Positions 13,602 to 24,862 are shown, counted from the first letter of the stretch. The stretch is DNA of 52,597 nucleotides from Sphingomonadales bacterium (GCA_022844405.1 JALHLV010000025.1:1-52597); one strand, 5' to 3'. Made by a program: numbers and translations. The notes: generated by a model from the sequence alone, not told the origin.

Positions 13602-15931
13602 TTGGCAGGCTCCACGAAGGAATCGAGTACCCGCTTGGTACCGGCCTTCTCGAACTCGATCTCCAGCTTGTTGCCTTCCACGTCGATGATGCTGCCGTAA
13701 CCGAATTTCTGGTGGAACACCCGTTCGCCGACGGCGAAGTGCGACGGCGCCGTCTGGCTGACCATGATCTTGTCGGCCCTGGCGATGATGGTCGGCTGCG
13801 CCCGCTGTGCCGCGGCCCGCCGCTCGCCCAGCGACCGGTAGTCGCCACTGGAAAAGCCGCCGCCGGATTCATTGGAACGTGGCACGCCGCCGCCATAGGC
13901 GTTGTAGCTCTGGTAGTCGAACCGGTTGCCTTGGTAGAGGCCGGGTGCGGCATCGCGCTCCACATGGCTTTCGGGCAACTCCTCGATGAACCGCGACGGG
14001 AGCGACGACTGGTACTGGTTGTAGATGCGCCGGTTGGCCGCGGCGCTGATGAAGGCGCGTTCGCGGGCGCGGGTGATGCCCACATAGGCCAGGCGCCGTT
14101 CCTCCTCCAGCCCGGCATTGCCGCTTTCGTCCAGCGTCCGCTGGCTGGGGAACAGGCCTTCCTCCCAGCCGGGCAGGAACACGGCGCGGAACTCCAGGCC
14201 CTTGGCGCTGTGCAGGGTCATGACGTTGACCTTGTCGTCGTCGGCCATCTCGTCGACGCTGGTCGCCAGCGACACGTGCTCCAGGTAGCCGCCCAGGTTC
14301 TCGAACGGCTCCATGGCGCGGACCAGCTCCTGCAAATTGTCGAGCCGCCCGGGCGCCTCGATGGAGCGGTCGAGCTGCCACATCTCGGTGTAGCCGGACT
14401 CGTCCAGGATCATCTCGGCCAGCTCCACATGCGGGATGCTGCCCAGCAGTTTGCGCCAGCGGGAGAAATTCTCGACCAGGCCGCGCAGCGCGGCGCGGGT
14501 CTTGGGGCGCTGGTCCTCGCTTTCGGCCAGCATGCCGGCGGCGGCGATCAGCGGCACGCCCTGCGCCCGCTGGATGTCGTGCATGGCGCGGATCGTCACG
14601 TCGCCCAGGCCGCGCTTGGGCACGTTGACGATGCGCTCGAACGCCAGGTCGTCGTCGGGCTGCTGCACCACACGCAGATAGGCGAGGGCGTCACGGATTT
14701 CCTGCCGCTCGTAGAACTTCAGGCCGCCCAGCACCCGGTACGGGACGCCGATGGTCATGAAGCGTTCCTCGAATTCGCGGGTCTGGAAGCCGGCGCGCAC
14801 CAGCACGGCCATGTGGTTGTAGTGCATGCCCTTGCGGTGCAGGTCCTCGATGGTGTCGCCGACGACGCGGGCTTCCTCCTCGCTGTCCCACACGCCGGTG
14901 ACCTTGATCTTCTCGCCGGCGGTGACCTCGGTCCACAGCGTCTTGCCCAAGCGGCCGGCATTGGCGGCGATCAGGCCGGAGGCCGCGCCCAGGATGTGCG
15001 GCGTCGACCGGTAGTTCTGCTCCAGCCGGATGATCGTCGCGCCGGGAAAATCCTTCTCGAAGCGCAGGATGTTGCCGACCTCGGCGCCGCGCCAGCCATA
15101 GATGCTCTGGTCGTCGTCGCCGACGCAGCAGATGTTGTGGTGCTTCTGCGCCAGCAGCCGCAGCCACAGATACTGGCCCACATTGGTGTCCTGGTATTCG
15201 TCGACCAGCAGGTACTTGAAGCGGCGGTGGTACTCGGCCAGCACGTCGGGGTGCTGGGTGAAGATGGTCAGATTGTGCAGCAGCAGGTCGCCGAAATCGC
15301 AGGCGTTCAGAGTCTTCAGCCGCTCCTGGTAGGCGCGGTACAAAAGGCCGCCCTTGCCGTCGAACGAGTAGATATCCTCGTTGGGGATCTTGTCCGGTAC
15401 CAGGCCGCGGTTCTTCCAGCCGTCGACCAGGCTGGCGAAGACGCGGGCGGGCCAGCGTTTGTCGTCGATGTTCTCGGCCTGGAGGAGCTGCTTGATCAGC
15501 CGGATCTGGTCGTCGGTATCGAGGATGGTGAAGTTGGAGCGCAGCCCGACCAGTTCCGCGTGCCGGCGCAGGATGCGCGCGGCGACCGCGTGGAACGTGC
15601 CCAGCCACGGCATGCCCTCGACCGCCTGGCCGATCAGTTCGGCGACCCGGTGCTGCATCTCGCGCGCGGCCTTGTTGGTGAAAGTCACCGCCAGCACCTG
15701 GCTGGGCCAGGCCTTGCCGGTGTTGATGATGTAGGCGAGCCGCGCGGTGAGCGCCCTGGTCTTGCCGGTGCCCGCACCCGCCAGCACCAGCACCGGACCG
15801 TCGAGCGTGGTGACCGCCCGCCGCTGCGGCTCGTTCAGGCCGCGCAGATAGGGCGGCTCCGCGCCGAATCCGGGGCGGTTCGCGGGTCCCGGATCGGCCG
15901 GGAAATCGTCGAGATCGAAGGGGTCTGACAT
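13598..15931 (-). CDS. ATP-dependent DNA helicase UvrD/PcrA family
   Basis: A superfamily 1A 3'-5' helicase used in nucleotide-excision and mismatch repair. The 777-residue protein starts with a 30-residue acidic lead, then the Q motif (LNEPQRRAV), Walker A LVLAGAGTGKTRAL near residue 50, motif II VDEYQDTN, motif III GDDDQSIYGWRGA, motif IV (LEQNYRST) and motif VI (YVGITRARERAFI). The C-terminal tail carries the conserved UvrD/PcrA small domain (FHQKFGYGSIIDVEGNKLEI). A TATAAA box on the minus strand (15942-15947) would place transcription start almost at the ATG. Confidence 0.94.
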   Translation of the reverse strand: MSDPFDLDDFPADPGPANRPGFGAEPPYLRGLNEPQRRAVTTLDGPVLVLAGAGTGKTRALTARLAYIINTGKAWPSQVLAVTFTNKAAREMQHRVAELIGQAVEGMPWLGTFHAVAARILRRHAELVGLRSNFTILDTDDQIRLIKQLLQAENIDDKRWPARVFASLVDGWKNRGLVPDKIPNEDIYSFDGKGGLLYRAYQERLKTLNACDFGDLLLHNLTIFTQHPDVLAEYHRRFKYLLVDEYQDTNVGQYLWLRLLAQKHHNICCVGDDDQSIYGWRGAEVGNILRFEKDFPGATIIRLEQNYRSTPHILGAASGLIAANAGRLGKTLWTEVTAGEKIKVTGVWDSEEEARVVGDTIEDLHRKGMHYNHMAVLVRAGFQTREFEERFMTIGVPYRVLGGLKFYERQEIRDALAYLRVVQQPDDDLAFERIVNVPKRGLGDVTIRAMHDIQRAQGVPLIAAAGMLAESEDQRPKTRAALRGLVENFSRWRKLLGSIPHVELAEMILDESGYTEMWQLDRSIEAPGRLDNLQELVRAMEPFENLGGYLEHVSLATSVDEMADDDKVNVMTLHSAKGLEFRAVFLPGWEEGLFPSQRTLDESGNAGLEEERRLAYVGITRARERAFISAAANRRIYNQYQSSLPSRFIEELPESHVERDAAPGLYQGNRFDYQSYNAYGGGVPRSNESGGGFSSGDYRSLGERRAAAQRAQPTIIARADKIMVSQTAPSHFAVGERVFHQKFGYGSIIDVEGNKLEIEFEKAGTKRVLDSFVEPAK

Positions 15932-16050
15932 GATCTCAGGGTTTATAGCACGGCCCTTCGGCGGGTCAGCAGTTTTCGGGCGGACGCGGGAGCCTACATA
16001 TAAGGCGTGGGTGCCATGTTCGATGGCCAGGTCAACGGAGAACAGAGACC

Positions 16051-17904
16051 GTGTTGAAGCGTGTCCTGATCGGAATCACCGTCGTGTGGGGCGTCGTCGC
16101 CATCGGTCTCATGGTGGTGCCGCGCGTGGCCCGCACCGTCGACTACAAGGCGCTGCTGATCGAGCAGATCGAGGCCCGAACGGGCCGGGAGGCGTTCATC
16201 GACGGCGACGTGACGCTGCACACGTTCCCGGCCGAACTGCGGGCGGAAGGCGTGCGGGTCGCCAACATCCAAGGCGCCGCGTCGGCCGACTTCATCAAGG
16301 CGCCCCTTGCGGTGTTCAAGGTCGACCGGGGGTCGCTGATAACGCGCAAGCTGCGGGTAACGGGTATCGTGCTCACCGAGCCGAAAATATACCTGGACAC
16401 GCTGGCCGACGGCCGAAAGAGCTGGACGCTCTCGCCTGTCAGGAATCCGGGCAAGGAGCGCAAGATCCTGGTCGATGCGGTCCAGGCGAAGAATGCGACC
16501 ATCGTCTACCGCGACGGCGACGCCGTGATCATGCTCACCGGCGACCTGGCCTATGACGGCAGCGGCGCCCGGCCCAGGATCGACGCCAACCTGAAGGGCG
16601 GCAAGATCGACCTGGATCCGTTCCTCGGTCCGCGCGACAGCGGCCCGGACCGGGTGCGGGACGGCGGCAAGCGCTGGTCGGAAAAGCCCCTTGGCTTCGG
16701 CGCCCTGCGCGGCGCCGACGGCAGGGTCATTCTCCAGGCCGACGAGGTCCGCTATCGCCGCTACCTGTTCGCCGGGCCGTCGCTCGACGCCACGCTGGAC
16801 GGCGGCCGCCTGCGGATCGAGAAGGCGAGCGCCGGGCTGTTCGGCGGCGCGGCCACGATGACGGGCATGGTGGACGCGCGGGACGTGCCGGCGCTGAAGC
16901 TCGAGGTGATGTTGTCCAAGGCGTCCGTCGACAAGGCGCTGAGCGACTGGGCCGATACACCCTTCGCCAGCGGCGAATTCGGTCTGACCGCCAGCATGTC
17001 GGCTACGGGCAACAGCCAGTACGCCATGGTGCGCGGCCTGTCGGGGACCGCGCTGATCGAGGCGAAGGACGGCGTCGTCCGCGGCTTCGACGCGCCCCGG
17101 CTCAATGGCGATCTGGCGCAACTGACCCGCTACAGCGACTTCATCGACCTGGCGGACGCCGCGCTGGGCGGCGGCCAGACCCGGTACTCGAAGATCTCCG
17201 GCGGCGTGGCGATCAAGGATGGCGTCGCCCGGTTCCAGGGGGTCAACGCCAGCCTGGATAAGTCGAGGGCGACGGTGACCGGCAGCGTCGACCTGCCGCG
17301 CTGGACCGTGGACATGGACGTGTCGCTGAGCCTAACCGGCGCGGCGCATGCGGGGACGCCGCCGGTCGGCCTGAGCCTCGCCGGCCCGCTCGACTCGCCG
17401 CGGCAGAAGACGCGGCTCACCGCCATGGGCAAGTTCGTTGGCAAGAAACTGGTGAACACGGTGGTCCGCGACGTCCTGGGCGACGACGAGCCGCGCTTCG
17501 ACGACGCGGCGCCGGGCGAGCGGCGCGAGAAGACCAAACGGGTGGTGAAGCGGCTGATCGACAAGCTGGAGAAGCGGCGCGGTCGCGACCGGCGTGAGCC
17601 CGAGCAGGCCTACCGCACGCAGCGGGACGTACCGCCGGCGTCCCGCTACCGGCCGGAAAGCGACCCGCGTGACCGGGACTACGGCTCAGGCGGCGGCTAT
17701 CCGCCGGAAGACGATTACCCGCCGGACGGCGGCTATCCGCAGGATCGCGGCTATCCGGACGAGCGCGCTCCGCCGGGCCAGGGCTATGAGGAGGATTATC
17801 CGCCCGATCAGGACTATTCCGCCGGGCGCGACTATGGGCCTCCGGGCTATCCGCCGGACGGCTACTACGGACCCGATCCGCGCTATCGCGACGAGCGATA
17901 TTGA
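16051..17904 (+). CDS. AsmA family protein with Tyr/Pro/Asp-rich tail
   Basis: AsmA-family proteins are anchored in the inner membrane and reach into the periplasm; relatives act in lipid transport and outer-membrane homeostasis. The 617-residue protein begins with one membrane helix (RVLIGITVVWGVVAIGLMVV), then the AsmA N-terminal domain (IEARTGREAFIDGDVTLHTF) and a C-terminal AsmA-like region (VARFQGVNASLDKSRATVTG). From about residue 520 a tail of about 95 residues is dominated by Tyr, Pro, Asp and Gly in repeats of the YPPD/GYP type, an addition I do not know in standard AsmA. The start is GTG with GGAG upstream. It is divergent from the helicase gene. Confidence 0.82.
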   Translation: MLKRVLIGITVVWGVVAIGLMVVPRVARTVDYKALLIEQIEARTGREAFIDGDVTLHTFPAELRAEGVRVANIQGAASADFIKAPLAVFKVDRGSLITRKLRVTGIVLTEPKIYLDTLADGRKSWTLSPVRNPGKERKILVDAVQAKNATIVYRDGDAVIMLTGDLAYDGSGARPRIDANLKGGKIDLDPFLGPRDSGPDRVRDGGKRWSEKPLGFGALRGADGRVILQADEVRYRRYLFAGPSLDATLDGGRLRIEKASAGLFGGAATMTGMVDARDVPALKLEVMLSKASVDKALSDWADTPFASGEFGLTASMSATGNSQYAMVRGLSGTALIEAKDGVVRGFDAPRLNGDLAQLTRYSDFIDLADAALGGGQTRYSKISGGVAIKDGVARFQGVNASLDKSRATVTGSVDLPRWTVDMDVSLSLTGAAHAGTPPVGLSLAGPLDSPRQKTRLTAMGKFVGKKLVNTVVRDVLGDDEPRFDDAAPGERREKTKRVVKRLIDKLEKRRGRDRREPEQAYRTQRDVPPASRYRPESDPRDRDYGSGGGYPPEDDYPPDGGYPQDRGYPDERAPPGQGYEEDYPPDQDYSAGRDYGPPGYPPDGYYGPDPRYRDERY

Positions 17905-17935
17905 TTGGCCGAGGTTCCGCCCCCGAACGGCGCGG

Positions 17936-18156
17936 TCAGGCCGCCTTGCGCGCTTCGGCGCGGAGCCGCTCGACCAGCCAGGTACGGATGGCGCTCGACA
18001 GGTTGGCGGCGCGGCCTTCGTCGATCGATGTGACGAGACCGCCGATGCTCTTGCCTTCGGCTTCGGCCGCTTCCGTCAGCAGCGTCCAGAACACGGGCTC
18101 CAGCGACACGCTGGTGCGATGCCCCGCGATGGTGATGGAACGTTTGACTGGTCCGC

Positions 18157-18160
<4 letters not shown>
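17936..18160 (-). CDS. ribbon-helix-helix domain protein
   Basis: A 74-residue protein with the pattern of the small RHH_4-type DNA-binding family ([20 protein letters not shown], then two amphipathic helices, [13 protein letters not shown] and [15 protein letters not shown]). Such proteins usually bind operators as dimers. It overlaps the end of fumC by four bases and so is probably co-transcribed with it. Regulation of the fumarase genes is possible but not shown by the sequence. Confidence 0.8.
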
Positions 18161-19557
<1,397 letters not shown>

Positions 19558-19595
19558 CGTCTCTCCTTCCGCATGGGCCGGAGCGGCGCCCTGCG

Positions 19596-21206
<1,611 letters not shown>

Positions 21207-21329
21207 CGGCGTTCTCGGCTCGTATTCGGGGCGGCCATGCGCCGGCGATCTGGTCCGCTGGCACGGTCTCACGGCCGGCGCTGTTCTATCCGGCTGTCAT
21301 CATCCGCCGACTCGGGGCGGCGGCGCGGA

Positions 21330-21818
21330 TTATTGTTTGCGGAAGATATCGAGGGCAATCACGTTGTTGCCGCCGTCTGCCGCTGGCTCGGCGTCGGCGG
21401 TCTTGGCGCCGGTGACGGCACGCGGCCTGGCCTTGCCGTCGACCACCTCGCGGAACTGCAGCGCGAACTGCACGCTGGGGTCGAGGAAGCCGACGAGGGC
21501 GTCGAACGGAATGACCAGCTTTTCCCGCTTGCCGTTGAAGCTCAGCTTCACCGAGAACAGCCCGTCCTCGACCTCCAGGTCCCAGAACTGGTTCTGCAGG
21601 ACGATGGTCATGTCCTTCGGATGCAGCGCGCGCAGATAGCCTGGCATCGTCACGCCGGGATGGGTGGTGCTGAACGCCAGATAGAAATGGTGGTTGCCGA
21701 GCAGGCCGCGTTTCGCCGTATCGGCCAGCAGGCCGCGGACGACGCCGACCAGCGCCGTGCGGATCAGCGCGTCATAGTCGATGGCGCCGCCATCGGAGGT
21801 CTTTTGCCCGGAAGTCAT
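21330..21818 (-). CDS. sspB: ClpXP adaptor SspB (alphaproteobacterial type)
   Basis: SspB binds ssrA-tagged proteins and hands them to the ClpXP protease. The 162-residue protein shows the substrate-binding fold region (HFYLAFSTTHPGVTMPGYLR, FNGKREKLVIPFDALVGFLD), a variable acidic/Ala linker and a conserved tail ending IALDIFRKQ that fits the ClpX-binding motif of the alpha-type adaptor. It is oriented towards the fumarase genes with a 123-base gap and lies about 1.9 kb from the tmRNA gene that would make its substrates. Confidence 0.85.
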   Translation of the reverse strand: MTSGQKTSDGGAIDYDALIRTALVGVVRGLLADTAKRGLLGNHHFYLAFSTTHPGVTMPGYLRALHPKDMTIVLQNQFWDLEVEDGLFSVKLSFNGKREKLVIPFDALVGFLDPSVQFALQFREVVDGKARPRAVTGAKTADAEPAADGGNNVIALDIFRKQ

Positions 21819-21899
21819 GCCCTAGAGACTAAGCCCGCGCAGGCAAGAGTCAATCGCGCGTGGACCGGGCGGCGTCAAATAGGCGCGCTTCCGGACAGC

Positions 21900-21950
21900 T
21901 TGACATTCGTTGCGAGCCGCATAACATATGAACAGGTATTCAACTGTATA
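21900..21950 (+). promoter_or_regulatory. promoter and SmtB/ArsR-type operator of the metal-efflux operon
   Basis: TTGACA (21900-21905) and TAACAT (21922-21927) form a good promoter with a 16-base spacer. Overlapping and following the -10 box is the imperfect inverted repeat TGAA-N6-TTCA (21929-21942), within ATATGAACAGGTATTCA. This matches the known 12-2-12 operators of SmtB, ZiaR and CzrA, whose core is TGAACA-N2-TATTCA. A repressor bound there would block RNA polymerase until metal is present. The GTG start of the repressor gene follows at 21959. Confidence 0.75.
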
Positions 21951-21958
21951 GGTTTCGC

Positions 21959-22273
21959 GTGCCCGACGACCTGATCCCGCAAGTGGCCGATACGTTTAAG
22001 CTGATGGGCGATCCGTCGCGCCTCGCCATCCTGATGCTTTGCCTGCATGGCCCAGTGCCAGTGGGCGAGATCGCGGGCAAGCTGTCGCTGTCGCCGTCGC
22101 TGGTCAGCCATCATCTGCGGCTGCTGCGCGCGGCGCGGCTGGTGCGGGCCGAACGACGCGGCAAGCAGGTGTTCTACGAGGCCGAGGACCATCACATCCG
22201 CTGCGTCGTCGCCGACATGATGGAGCACGCGGCCGAGGAAGCCGGCATCGGCATCGGCAGGAGCGCGGCATGA
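21959..22273 (+). CDS. SmtB/CzrA-like ArsR-family metal sensor repressor
   Basis: A 104-residue winged-helix repressor. The recognition helix lies in LSLSPSLVSHHLRLLRAARL. In the last helix Asp77, His79, His90 and Glu93 have the D-x-H-x10-H-x2-E spacing of the alpha-5 zinc site of SmtB (D104, H106, H117, E120), so zinc or a similar metal is the likely signal. The alpha-3 Cys motif of cadmium/arsenic sensors is absent; a lone Cys is in LMLCLHG. The start is GTG. The stop overlaps the transporter start as ATGA. The operator just upstream suggests autoregulation. Confidence 0.88.
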   Translation: MPDDLIPQVADTFKLMGDPSRLAILMLCLHGPVPVGEIAGKLSLSPSLVSHHLRLLRAARLVRAERRGKQVFYEAEDHHIRCVVADMMEHAAEEAGIGIGRSAA

Positions 22274-22929
22274 GCGCGGGATGCTGCAGCGGCAACGATG
22301 ACCACGGCCATGGCCACGATCACGCCCGCGACCTGGACGGGGTGTACCGCAACGTGCTGTGGACCGTGTTCGGCATCAACGTTGTCATGTTCTGCGTCGA
22401 GGCGGTGGCGGGCGCCATCGCCGGGTCCGTGTCGCTGCAGGCCGACGCGCTCGACTTCCTGGCCGACGCGGCCAACTACCTGATCGCCCTGTTCGTGCTC
22501 GGCAAGGCCATCACCTGGCGCGCCGGCGCGGCGCTGCTGAAGGGCGGCGCCATGGCCGTGTTCGGCATCTGGGTGCTGGGATACTCCGCGTACATGGCCG
22601 CGACCGGCGGCCTTCCGGAAGCGCCGGTGATGGGCATCGTCGGCACGCTGGCGCTGGTGGCGAATGTTGGCGCGGCCATGCTGCTCTACAAATATCGGGG
22701 CGGCGATTCCAACAGGCAATCCGTCTGGCTGTGCAGCCGCAACGACGCCATCGCCAACGTGGCCGTGATCGGCGCGGCCGGTCTCGTTCACCTGACCCAG
22801 AGCCACTGGCCCGACCTCGCCGTCGGCGTCCTGATGGCCACCCTGGCCCTGCACAGCGCCGGACAGATCATCCGCCAGGCGACGGGTGAACTGCGGCAGC
22901 AGCGGATGCACGCCAGCCCAGCGGAATAG
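22270..22929 (+). CDS. short CDF-like cation efflux transporter
   Basis: A 219-residue inner-membrane protein with a His-rich N-terminus (CCSGNDDHGHGHDH), then about six membrane helices. The TM2 site DALDFLADA aligns with the cation diffusion facilitator motif as D-x3-D, as in zinc exporters. The TM5 site reads CSRND, so the usual His of H-x3-D is a Cys here. There is no cytoplasmic C-terminal domain, which most CDF proteins have. Coupling to the zinc-type repressor suggests efflux of zinc or a related metal. The substrate is inferred. Confidence 0.8.
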   Translation: MSAGCCSGNDDHGHGHDHARDLDGVYRNVLWTVFGINVVMFCVEAVAGAIAGSVSLQADALDFLADAANYLIALFVLGKAITWRAGAALLKGGAMAVFGIWVLGYSAYMAATGGLPEAPVMGIVGTLALVANVGAAMLLYKYRGGDSNRQSVWLCSRNDAIANVAVIGAAGLVHLTQSHWPDLAVGVLMATLALHSAGQIIRQATGELRQQRMHASPAE

Positions 22930-22930
22930 G

Positions 22931-23338
22931 CTATGCTTTGTTCGGAGGTGGTGGCGCTACCCAGGGCTCAAGGTCGTCCAGCGTGACGTTGAGTACGGCG
23001 GCTATACGCCTTCGGGCGTCCAGCGATCCTTCCTGCTTGCCGGTTTCAATCTCGGAAAGATATGCGTTGGAGAGCCCCGTCGCCGCAGCGACACCTGTTT
23101 GGGATAGGCCGCGGTGGCGGCGGTAAACACGGATCGGATTGGCGCCCGCCATCAACTTTTCCACAACGTCCATTGGCCAGGTCTCTTCCGGTGCTCCACT
23201 GTTCCATGCGGCCACGATGACGGCGTCTTCGGCGTCCTCCGCATCCTCGACGAGCTTGTCGAAAACCTCTTCCGGCAGAATCACCATCCGTTCGCCACCG
23301 GGCGTTACGAAGCGGATTTCAGGTTCCTTGATTCCCAT
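22931..23338 (-). CDS. XRE-family antitoxin (RelE partner)
   Basis: A 135-residue protein whose C-terminal half is a helix-turn-helix domain (YRRHRGLSQTGVAAATGLSN, AYLSEIETGKQEGSLDARRR) and whose N-terminal half (MGIKEPEIRFVTPGGERMVI, VFDKLVEDAEDAEDAVIVAA) is acidic and probably neutralises the toxin. It ends with APPPPNKA. It starts 26 bases after the RelE-like toxin, preceded by GGAGG. The toxin-first order is the higBA-like arrangement. The open frame extends far upstream through the toxin and tmRNA genes, but ATG 23338 is the sensible start. Confidence 0.85.
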   Translation of the reverse strand: MGIKEPEIRFVTPGGERMVILPEEVFDKLVEDAEDAEDAVIVAAWNSGAPEETWPMDVVEKLMAGANPIRVYRRHRGLSQTGVAAATGLSNAYLSEIETGKQEGSLDARRRIAAVLNVTLDDLEPWVAPPPPNKA

Positions 23339-23364
23339 AACGTCTGTTTCCTCCGCAAAGGCGG

Positions 23365-23625
23365 TCAGCGATATGCCTCTCGCCGGTGGCGGACGGCGAG
23401 AATGATCGACACGGTTCGGCCGTGGATTTCGTTCTGAACGAAAATAACCCGCCAGTCCGCGATTCGCAACCTGTAGCCGCCACCATTGAGTGTCTTGAGA
23501 TTGTTGGCCTGCGCAGCGGGATTGCGGTGAAACTCTTTCACCTTGAGGCATATTCGCTTCTGCGAGGCACGATCCAGCTTGCGGAACTCCCGCTTTGCCT
23601 GGGTTGAAAATCTGATCCCAATCAT
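23365..23625 (-). CDS. RelE/ParE-family toxin
   Basis: An 86-residue basic protein starting MIGIRFSTQAKREFRKLDRA, with the typical RelE order of helix pair, YRLRIADWRVIFVQ strands and a C-terminal VRHRREAYR with His and Arg, which fits mRNA-cleaving RelE toxins (HRREAYR). GTG 23640 is an alternative start five codons upstream. It is paired with the XRE antitoxin gene downstream and lies just after the tmRNA gene on the same strand. Confidence 0.85.
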   Translation of the reverse strand: MIGIRFSTQAKREFRKLDRASQKRICLKVKEFHRNPAAQANNLKTLNGGGYRLRIADWRVIFVQNEIHGRTVSIILAVRHRREAYR

Positions 23626-23664
23626 TGCCAATTTTAGCACTCAACGAAATTTCAGTCTCAAATT

Positions 23665-23960
23665 CAAGTGGCGGGGCTTCTGTTGCCCGGTGCCCCGCCG
23701 AACCGCGCTTAAGCATGCTTATTAGGCAGCTACTGCGAATGCCTCATTATCGTTGGCATTTGTACAATCGGCCCGATAACGGCGGGTACCATACCGAGCA
23801 AAAAACTTGTCTTTACCACGCACGTCGATCCTGTTTCGCCCCCATGAACCCGTCCCCGAGGGGAGGAGTGATGGTGGAGGCGCCGGGTACCGCCCCCGGG
23901 TCCGTAACGCTTATTCCACAAGCCGTTTATCGCCATAGTCGGGTTGCCCCGACACGCCCT
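23665..23960 (-). ncRNA. ssrA: circularly permuted two-piece tmRNA
   Basis: tmRNA rescues stalled ribosomes and adds a degradation tag. On the minus strand the acceptor piece comes first: a GTCGGG-GCAA-CCCGAC hairpin (23938-23953), a T-arm-like stem CCGGG/CCCGG, then CGCCTCC followed by ACCA, with encoded CCA at 23874-23872. After a spacer of 28 bases the coding piece starts at 23843 with GGGGGCG and AGGATCGACG. GGGGGCG pairs with CGCCTCC over 7 bp and gives the G3-U70 wobble of alanine tRNA. The tag frame 23757-23722 encodes ANDNEAFAVAA then TAA TAA. A GC-rich stem (23670-23699) lies near the 3' end. Outer ends are estimates. The T-loop (GGCGGTA) departs from the tRNA consensus. Confidence 0.93.
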
Positions 23961-23990
23961 ATATAGGCGCTCCGCTCGGATTTTTAAAGG
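23960..23990 (-). promoter_or_regulatory. candidate tmRNA promoter
   Basis: On the minus strand a TATATA box lies at about 23960-23965, just before the acceptor piece, and TTTAAA lies 17 bases upstream at about 23983-23988. The -35 match is weak; the -10 position relative to the RNA fits. Confidence 0.35.
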
Positions 23991-24030
23991 GCGGCGCGCA
24001 TCCCGCTGGGACGGCCAAATCCGAATCGGC

Positions 24031-24036
24031 TATACT
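24031..24036 (+). promoter_or_regulatory. candidate -10 box for thyA-folA
   Basis: TATACT stands 31 bases before the thyA GTG start, in a gap otherwise occupied by the divergent tmRNA promoter. No good -35 box is visible at the expected distance, so the call is tentative. Confidence 0.35.
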
Positions 24037-24067
24037 CTTCGTCCACCATTTGCGGCCGGAGCGGCGG

Positions 24068-24862
24068 GTGAAACAATATCTTGATCTGATGCGCCATGTC
24101 CGCGACCACGGGGTCATCAAGACCGACCGTACGGGCACCGGCACGAAGAGCATCTTCGGCCACCAGATGCGCTTCGACCTGTCGGAAGGCTTCCCGCTCA
24201 CCACGACCAAGAAGCTGCATCTGAAGTCCATCGTGCACGAGTTGCTGTGGTTCCTGTCGGGCGACACCAACATACGCTACCTGAAGCAGAACGGCGTCAG
24301 CATCTGGGACGACTGGGCCGACGGGAACGGTGATCTGGGCCCGGTCTACGGCCATCAATGGCGCAGCTGGCCGACGCCCGACGGCAGGCACATCGACCAG
24401 ATCGCCAACGTGATCGAACAGATCAAGGTCAAGCCGGACAGCCGCCGCCATATCGTCAGCGCCTGGAATGTAGCCGACGTGGACGAGATGGCGCTGCCAC
24501 CCTGCCACTGCCTGTTCCAGTTCTATGTCGCCGGCGGCAAGCTGTCGTGCCAGCTCTACCAGCGCAGCGCCGATATCTTCCTGGGGGTGCCGTTCAACAT
24601 CGCCTCCTACGCGCTGCTGACCGAGATGGTGGCGCAGGTCTGCCGGCTGAAGCCGGGCGAATTCATCCACACCTTCGGCGACGCGCACCTCTACCTGAAC
24701 CACCTGGAGCAGGCCGACAAACAGCTGAAGCGCGAGCAGCTTCCCTTGCCGACCCTGAAGCTCAATCCGGCGGTCACCGACCTGTTCGCGTTCACCTACG
24801 ACGACATCGCCTTCGAGAACTACCAGGCGCACGGCCACATCGCCGCGCCGGTCGCCGTATGA
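24068..24862 (+). CDS. thyA: thymidylate synthase ThyA
   Basis: ThyA methylates dUMP to dTMP with methylene-tetrahydrofolate. The 264-residue product starts [20 protein letters not shown] and carries the catalytic Cys in [13 protein letters not shown], and the dUMP-binding [20 protein letters not shown] region. The start is GTG 24068, which gives the canonical N-terminus; a TTG at 24050 in frame is unlikely. The stop overlaps folA as ATGA, so the enzyme that oxidises the folate and the one that re-reduces it are coupled. Confidence 0.97.
   Translation: MKQYLDLMRHVRDHGVIKTDRTGTGTKSIFGHQMRFDLSEGFPLTTTKKLHLKSIVHELLWFLSGDTNIRYLKQNGVSIWDDWADGNGDLGPVYGHQWRSWPTPDGRHIDQIANVIEQIKVKPDSRRHIVSAWNVADVDEMALPPCHCLFQFYVAGGKLSCQLYQRSADIFLGVPFNIASYALLTEMVAQVCRLKPGEFIHTFGDAHLYLNHLEQADKQLKREQLPLPTLKLNPAVTDLFAFTYDDIAFENYQAHGHIAAPVAV

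Noticed and set aside
13712-15928. 738-residue open frame on the plus strand
   Set aside because: It is fully antisense to the UvrD/PcrA gene, which has all helicase motifs; long shadow frames are usual at this GC content.
23339-23716. N-terminal extension of the XRE antitoxin frame
   Set aside because: The extension runs through the toxin gene and into the tmRNA; ATG 23338 with GGAGG upstream gives a normal antitoxin.
23625-23966. Short ORFs on both strands through the tmRNA
   Set aside because: The region is explained by the tmRNA; the frames at 23730-23936 and 23625-23966 have no ribosome site or protein pattern.
23625-24067. Integration site for a mobile element at ssrA
   Set aside because: tmRNA genes are frequent integration sites and a toxin pair is adjacent, but there is no integrase or repeat of the ssrA 3' end in the window.
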